In this document: positions 8,565 to 9,997 of the stretch, piece after piece
Layout of the letters: each line of letters begins with the position of its first letter
Numbering within the stretch: position 1 is the stretch's first letter
From: Elusimicrobiota bacterium
GTDB taxonomy: Bacteria > Elusimicrobiota > Elusimicrobia > UBA1565 > UBA9628
Direction: 5' to 3'
DNA: 9,997 bases
Assembly (NCBI GenBank): GCA_028871595.1
Contig: JAGWMT010000105.1
Coordinates: 1 to 9,997 of the forward strand
Notes under the pieces: generated by a model
Seen by the model: the letters and a program-made list of their open reading frames with translations, nothing else
The model's database searches: none
Told to the model about the DNA's origin: nothing
Position numbers and translations under genes: made by a program

Positions 8565-9094
8565 CCGGCCAGGGGCGCCTCGAGAAGAATCTCGTAGGCG
8601 TGCCCGAACGGGGCGGGCCGGCTGGCGTAGAGGCTGATCGCCGTCGCCCGGCGGCTCAGCGACCAGACGGGCTCGGCGCGCAGAGCGGAGCTGAAATCCG
8701 GCGGGGTCGCCGCGCGGCGGTTGCGCCCCAAGGTCAGGTGGGGCGAGAACGGACGCGGCTCGTCGCGTCCCAACAGGTCCGCCAAAGCCTTCATCGGTTC
8801 GTGGCCGGCCTCGAGCCCGACCCAAACCACGCGCGCGTCCTCCAAGGACTCGAAGGCGCCGACGCCACCGTAAGTCAGCTCGAACGGGGCGACGCGCGCG
8901 GCGGCGCTCCGCATCCGGGCCTCGACGGCGGACAAATCGGAGTCCGGCGTCTCTCCCAGGAAGCGCAAGGTCACGTGCATGTCGCGCGGGTCCACCCAAC
9001 GGTAATCCGCGGGCGCGCGGCGCAGGCGGGCGACGGCCGCGGCGGCGGCGGATTTGACCTCCTGATCGGCGGCGATCGCGTAGAACAGGCGCAT
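8561..9094 (-). CDS. thpR: RNA 2',3'-cyclic phosphodiesterase (LigT/ThpR family, 2H superfamily)
   Basis: Cytosolic 177-aa protein of the 2H phosphoesterase superfamily. Family members hydrolyse 2',3'-cyclic phosphate ends of RNA to 2'-phosphates, and some show tRNA ligase activity in vitro. Both signature HxTL motifs are present: HVTL with His40 (in MHVTLRFLGE) and HLTL with His119 (in FSPHLTLGR), at the usual spacing of roughly 80 residues. Length matches the family. I chose ATG at 9094 because the protein then opens MRLFYAIA, as family members typically do. A TTG 18 nt upstream (9112) would add only six unlikely residues. No clear Shine-Dalgarno sequence precedes the ATG, so translation may be leaderless or weak. 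The gene is convergent with the barrel-protein gene and divergent from dtd, with an independent promoter presumably in the short region beyond 9094 that I cannot pinpoint. Confidence 0.92.
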   Translation of the reverse strand: MRLFYAIAADQEVKSAAAAAVARLRRAPADYRWVDPRDMHVTLRFLGETPDSDLSAVEARMRSAAARVAPFELTYGGVGAFESLEDARVVWVGLEAGHEPMKALADLLGRDEPRPFSPHLTLGRNRRAATPPDFSSALRAEPVWSLSRRATAISLYASRPAPFGHAYEILLEAPLAG

Positions 9095-9112
9095 TGGACC
9101 GGAGGATATCAA

Positions 9113-9154
9113 ATGAGGGACAATCGCCTCATGGCCGCCGGAGAAAAATCATGA
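9113..9154 (+). CDS. Possible 13-codon leader ORF overlapping the dtd start
   Basis: ATG at 9113 is preceded by GGAGG (9101-9105) at 7-nt spacing, a better ribosome site than dtd itself has. The ORF encodes MRDNRLMAAGEKS and ends in TGA (9152-9154), which overlaps the dtd ATG (9151) as ATGA. This geometry would allow coupled translation of dtd. The peptide has no recognisable family or run of regulatory codons, and an ORF this short may be chance. Confidence 0.3.
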   Translation: MRDNRLMAAGEKS

Positions 9155-9609
9155 GAGCCGTCGTGACCCGCGTGGAACGCGCGGCGGTGACTTTGCGCGA
9201 CGGCGAGTACGCCGGTCGGCGGCACGAGATCGGCCCCGGTCTATTGATCCTATTGGGCGTCGGCCCCGCCGACGGCGAGGCCTCCGCGCGCAAACTCGTC
9301 GAGAAAATTCTCGCTCTCCGGATATTTCCGAACGCCGAAGGGAAATTTGATCACTCGGTGACCGACATGGGCGGCTCGATTCTTTTGGTTTCCCAGTTCA
9401 CTTTGTACGGCTCGCTCAAGGGCGGCCGCCGCCCGGATTTCACCGGCGCGGCGCGGCCCAAAACCGCCCACCCGTTGTACGAACGCGTCGCCGCGCTGCT
9501 CGCCGCCGGCGGCCTGACGCTCAAGACCGGCGAGTTCGGCGCCTCCATGGCGGTCGAATCGGTCAACGACGGACCCGTCACGATGCTGGTCGACACAGAC
9601 TTATTCTGA
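9151..9609 (+). CDS. dtd: D-aminoacyl-tRNA deacylase
   Basis: Cytosolic homodimeric proofreading enzyme of 152 aa that removes D-amino acids (and glycine mischarged on tRNA-Ala) from tRNA. Both family signatures are visible: SQFTL at residues 81-85 and NDGPVT at 139-144, which contains the Gly-cisPro pair forming the chiral-selective pocket. The N-terminus MRAVVTRVERAAVTL and the segment LLILLGV also match the family. E. coli Dtd is 145 aa, so the length is normal. The start is ATG 9151, with GGAG (9140-9143) 7 nt upstream. An in-frame TTG at 9094 would add 19 basic, non-conserved residues and is rejected. The gene is divergent from thpR. Both act on RNA ends or tRNA, but a functional link is not shown by the sequence. 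Confidence 0.96.
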   Translation: MRAVVTRVERAAVTLRDGEYAGRRHEIGPGLLILLGVGPADGEASARKLVEKILALRIFPNAEGKFDHSVTDMGGSILLVSQFTLYGSLKGGRRPDFTGAARPKTAHPLYERVAALLAAGGLTLKTGEFGASMAVESVNDGPVTMLVDTDLF

Positions 9610-9644
9610 ATTTTTCAGCATAAGTCCTATTGATCGCCATCAAT
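9606..9644 (+). other. Small AT-rich inverted repeats after dtd
   Basis: CTGAA/TTCAG (9606-9610 and 9614-9618) flank a T run at the dtd stop. ATTGAT/ATCAAT (9629-9634 and 9639-9644) form a perfect 6-bp stem with a 4-nt loop. Neither is followed by a proper U-tract, so I do not call a terminator. They could be a weak transcript end or a regulator site for the next gene. The region is clearly lower in GC than the coding sequence around it. Confidence 0.3.
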
Positions 9645-9657
9645 TACAAGATTTGAC

Positions 9658-9702
9658 CGCTCTCATCGGGCGCTCCCCCTCCTTCCCGGTATACTGAGAG
9701 CG
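9658..9702 (+). promoter_or_regulatory. Promoter region of the gene at 9720, with a flanking 8-bp inverted repeat
   Basis: TATACT (9690-9695) matches the bacterial -10 consensus TATAAT at five of six positions and lies 24 nt before the ATG, so transcription would start near 9702. No -35 is seen at 17 nt. TTGACC (9653-9658) is a good -35 sequence but lies 31 nt upstream, too far for standard sigma-70 spacing. CGCTCTCA (9658-9665) and TGAGAGCG (9695-9702) are perfect inverted repeats that bracket the -10 region and could be an operator. Ribosome site AGAGG (9708-9712) follows. Confidence 0.45.
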
Positions 9703-9719
9703 TCGTCAGAGGCAATCTC

Positions 9720-9997
9720 ATGAAACCCACCACTTTGATTCTCGCTCTCACCTTCGTCGCCGCGAACGCGTCGGCCCAGATCGTGCCGGTCCGCTTCTCC
9801 GCCCCGGTCAACCCGGTGATGAACCTTCCCAAGGTCCTCCCCAGCCCGATGTCCGGCCCGCTCGCGGGAATGGACATTCACCTGCCCAGCCTGGTTCCGA
9901 CCTTGACGCCCAGCCCGGCGCTCCTCGCCGCCGTCGCCCCCGCGCCGGTTCTGCCCGTCTCGCTCCCGGCCCGCCGCGCTCCGATGGCGCTCCCGAC
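9720..9997 (+). CDS. Secreted protein with Ala/Pro/Leu-rich N-terminal region, 3' end outside window
   Basis: ATG at 9720 follows AGAGG by 7 nt and opens a frame that stays open to the window end (92 complete codons). Residues 1-19 are a signal peptide: MKPTT, hydrophobic LILALTFVAA, and a probable cleavage in ASA before Gln20. Residues 20-92 are rich in Pro, Leu, Val and Ala, with repeated short motifs such as LPSL, SPALLA and APVLP and no predicted fold. The same vocabulary (LPSL, SPAALA, AAPVLP) appears in the gene at the start of the window. Such regions could be a periplasmic linker before a domain encoded downstream. Function cannot be told from this part. Confidence 0.85.
   Translation, partial: MKPTTLILALTFVAANASAQIVPVRFSAPVNPVMNLPKVLPSPMSGPLAGMDIHLPSLVPTLTPSPALLAAVAPAPVLPVSLPARRAPMALP

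Noticed and set aside
9095..9112. TTG at 9112 as the thpR start
   Set aside because: It adds six non-conserved residues before the typical MRLF opening of the family.
8600..9154. Plus-strand 184-aa ORF opposite thpR
   Set aside because: It is antisense to a protein with both HxTL motifs and has no similarity of its own. Only its last 13 codons are kept, as a speculative leader ORF.

Overview
The window is GC-rich bacterial chromosome with dense coding, short or negative gene spacings and no sign of tRNA, rRNA, CRISPR or insertion sequences. Two genes, one cut by each window edge, carry a secretion-type leader followed by a long low-complexity Ala/Pro/Leu/Val-rich stretch. From general familiarity, such leaders recall exported proteins of Elusimicrobiota, so that phylum is my tentative guess. 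Nothing in the window proves it.

Positions 1-8556 hold four plus-strand genes that look like one operon. They are the 3' part of a predicted membrane protein of unknown function (to 893), a periplasmic tail-specific protease of the Prc/Tsp type (904-3216), the disaggregase ClpB (3239-5791) and a large exported protein (about 5788-8556). The first two gaps are 10 and 22 nt, and the last junction is a 4-nt overlap. The final protein appears to join a 5'-nucleotidase (UshA-like) module with most metal ligands missing to a probable outer-membrane beta-barrel. Its best start is a CTG overlapping the clpB stop, and its Shine-Dalgarno sequence lies in a perfect 6-bp hairpin. Both features suggest translational coupling to clpB.

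Positions 8557-9609 hold two RNA-related housekeeping genes in divergent orientation. thpR (minus strand, RNA 2',3'-cyclic phosphodiesterase) converges on the operon with only 4 nt between stop codons. dtd (plus strand, D-aminoacyl-tRNA deacylase) is preceded by a possible 13-codon leader ORF.

Positions 9610-9719 are AT-richer and non-coding, with inverted repeats and a good -10 element. They precede a new secreted, Ala/Pro-rich protein that starts at 9720 and runs off the window.

Functionally, the operon combines envelope proteolysis (Prc), cytosolic protein disaggregation (ClpB) and two envelope proteins of unknown function, so a role in protein quality control or envelope homeostasis is a reasonable inference. 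The most novel items are the degenerate nucleotidase/barrel fusion, the CTG-start coupling structure, and a ClpB with about 20 residues missing between the NBD2 sensor-1 and arginine-finger motifs.
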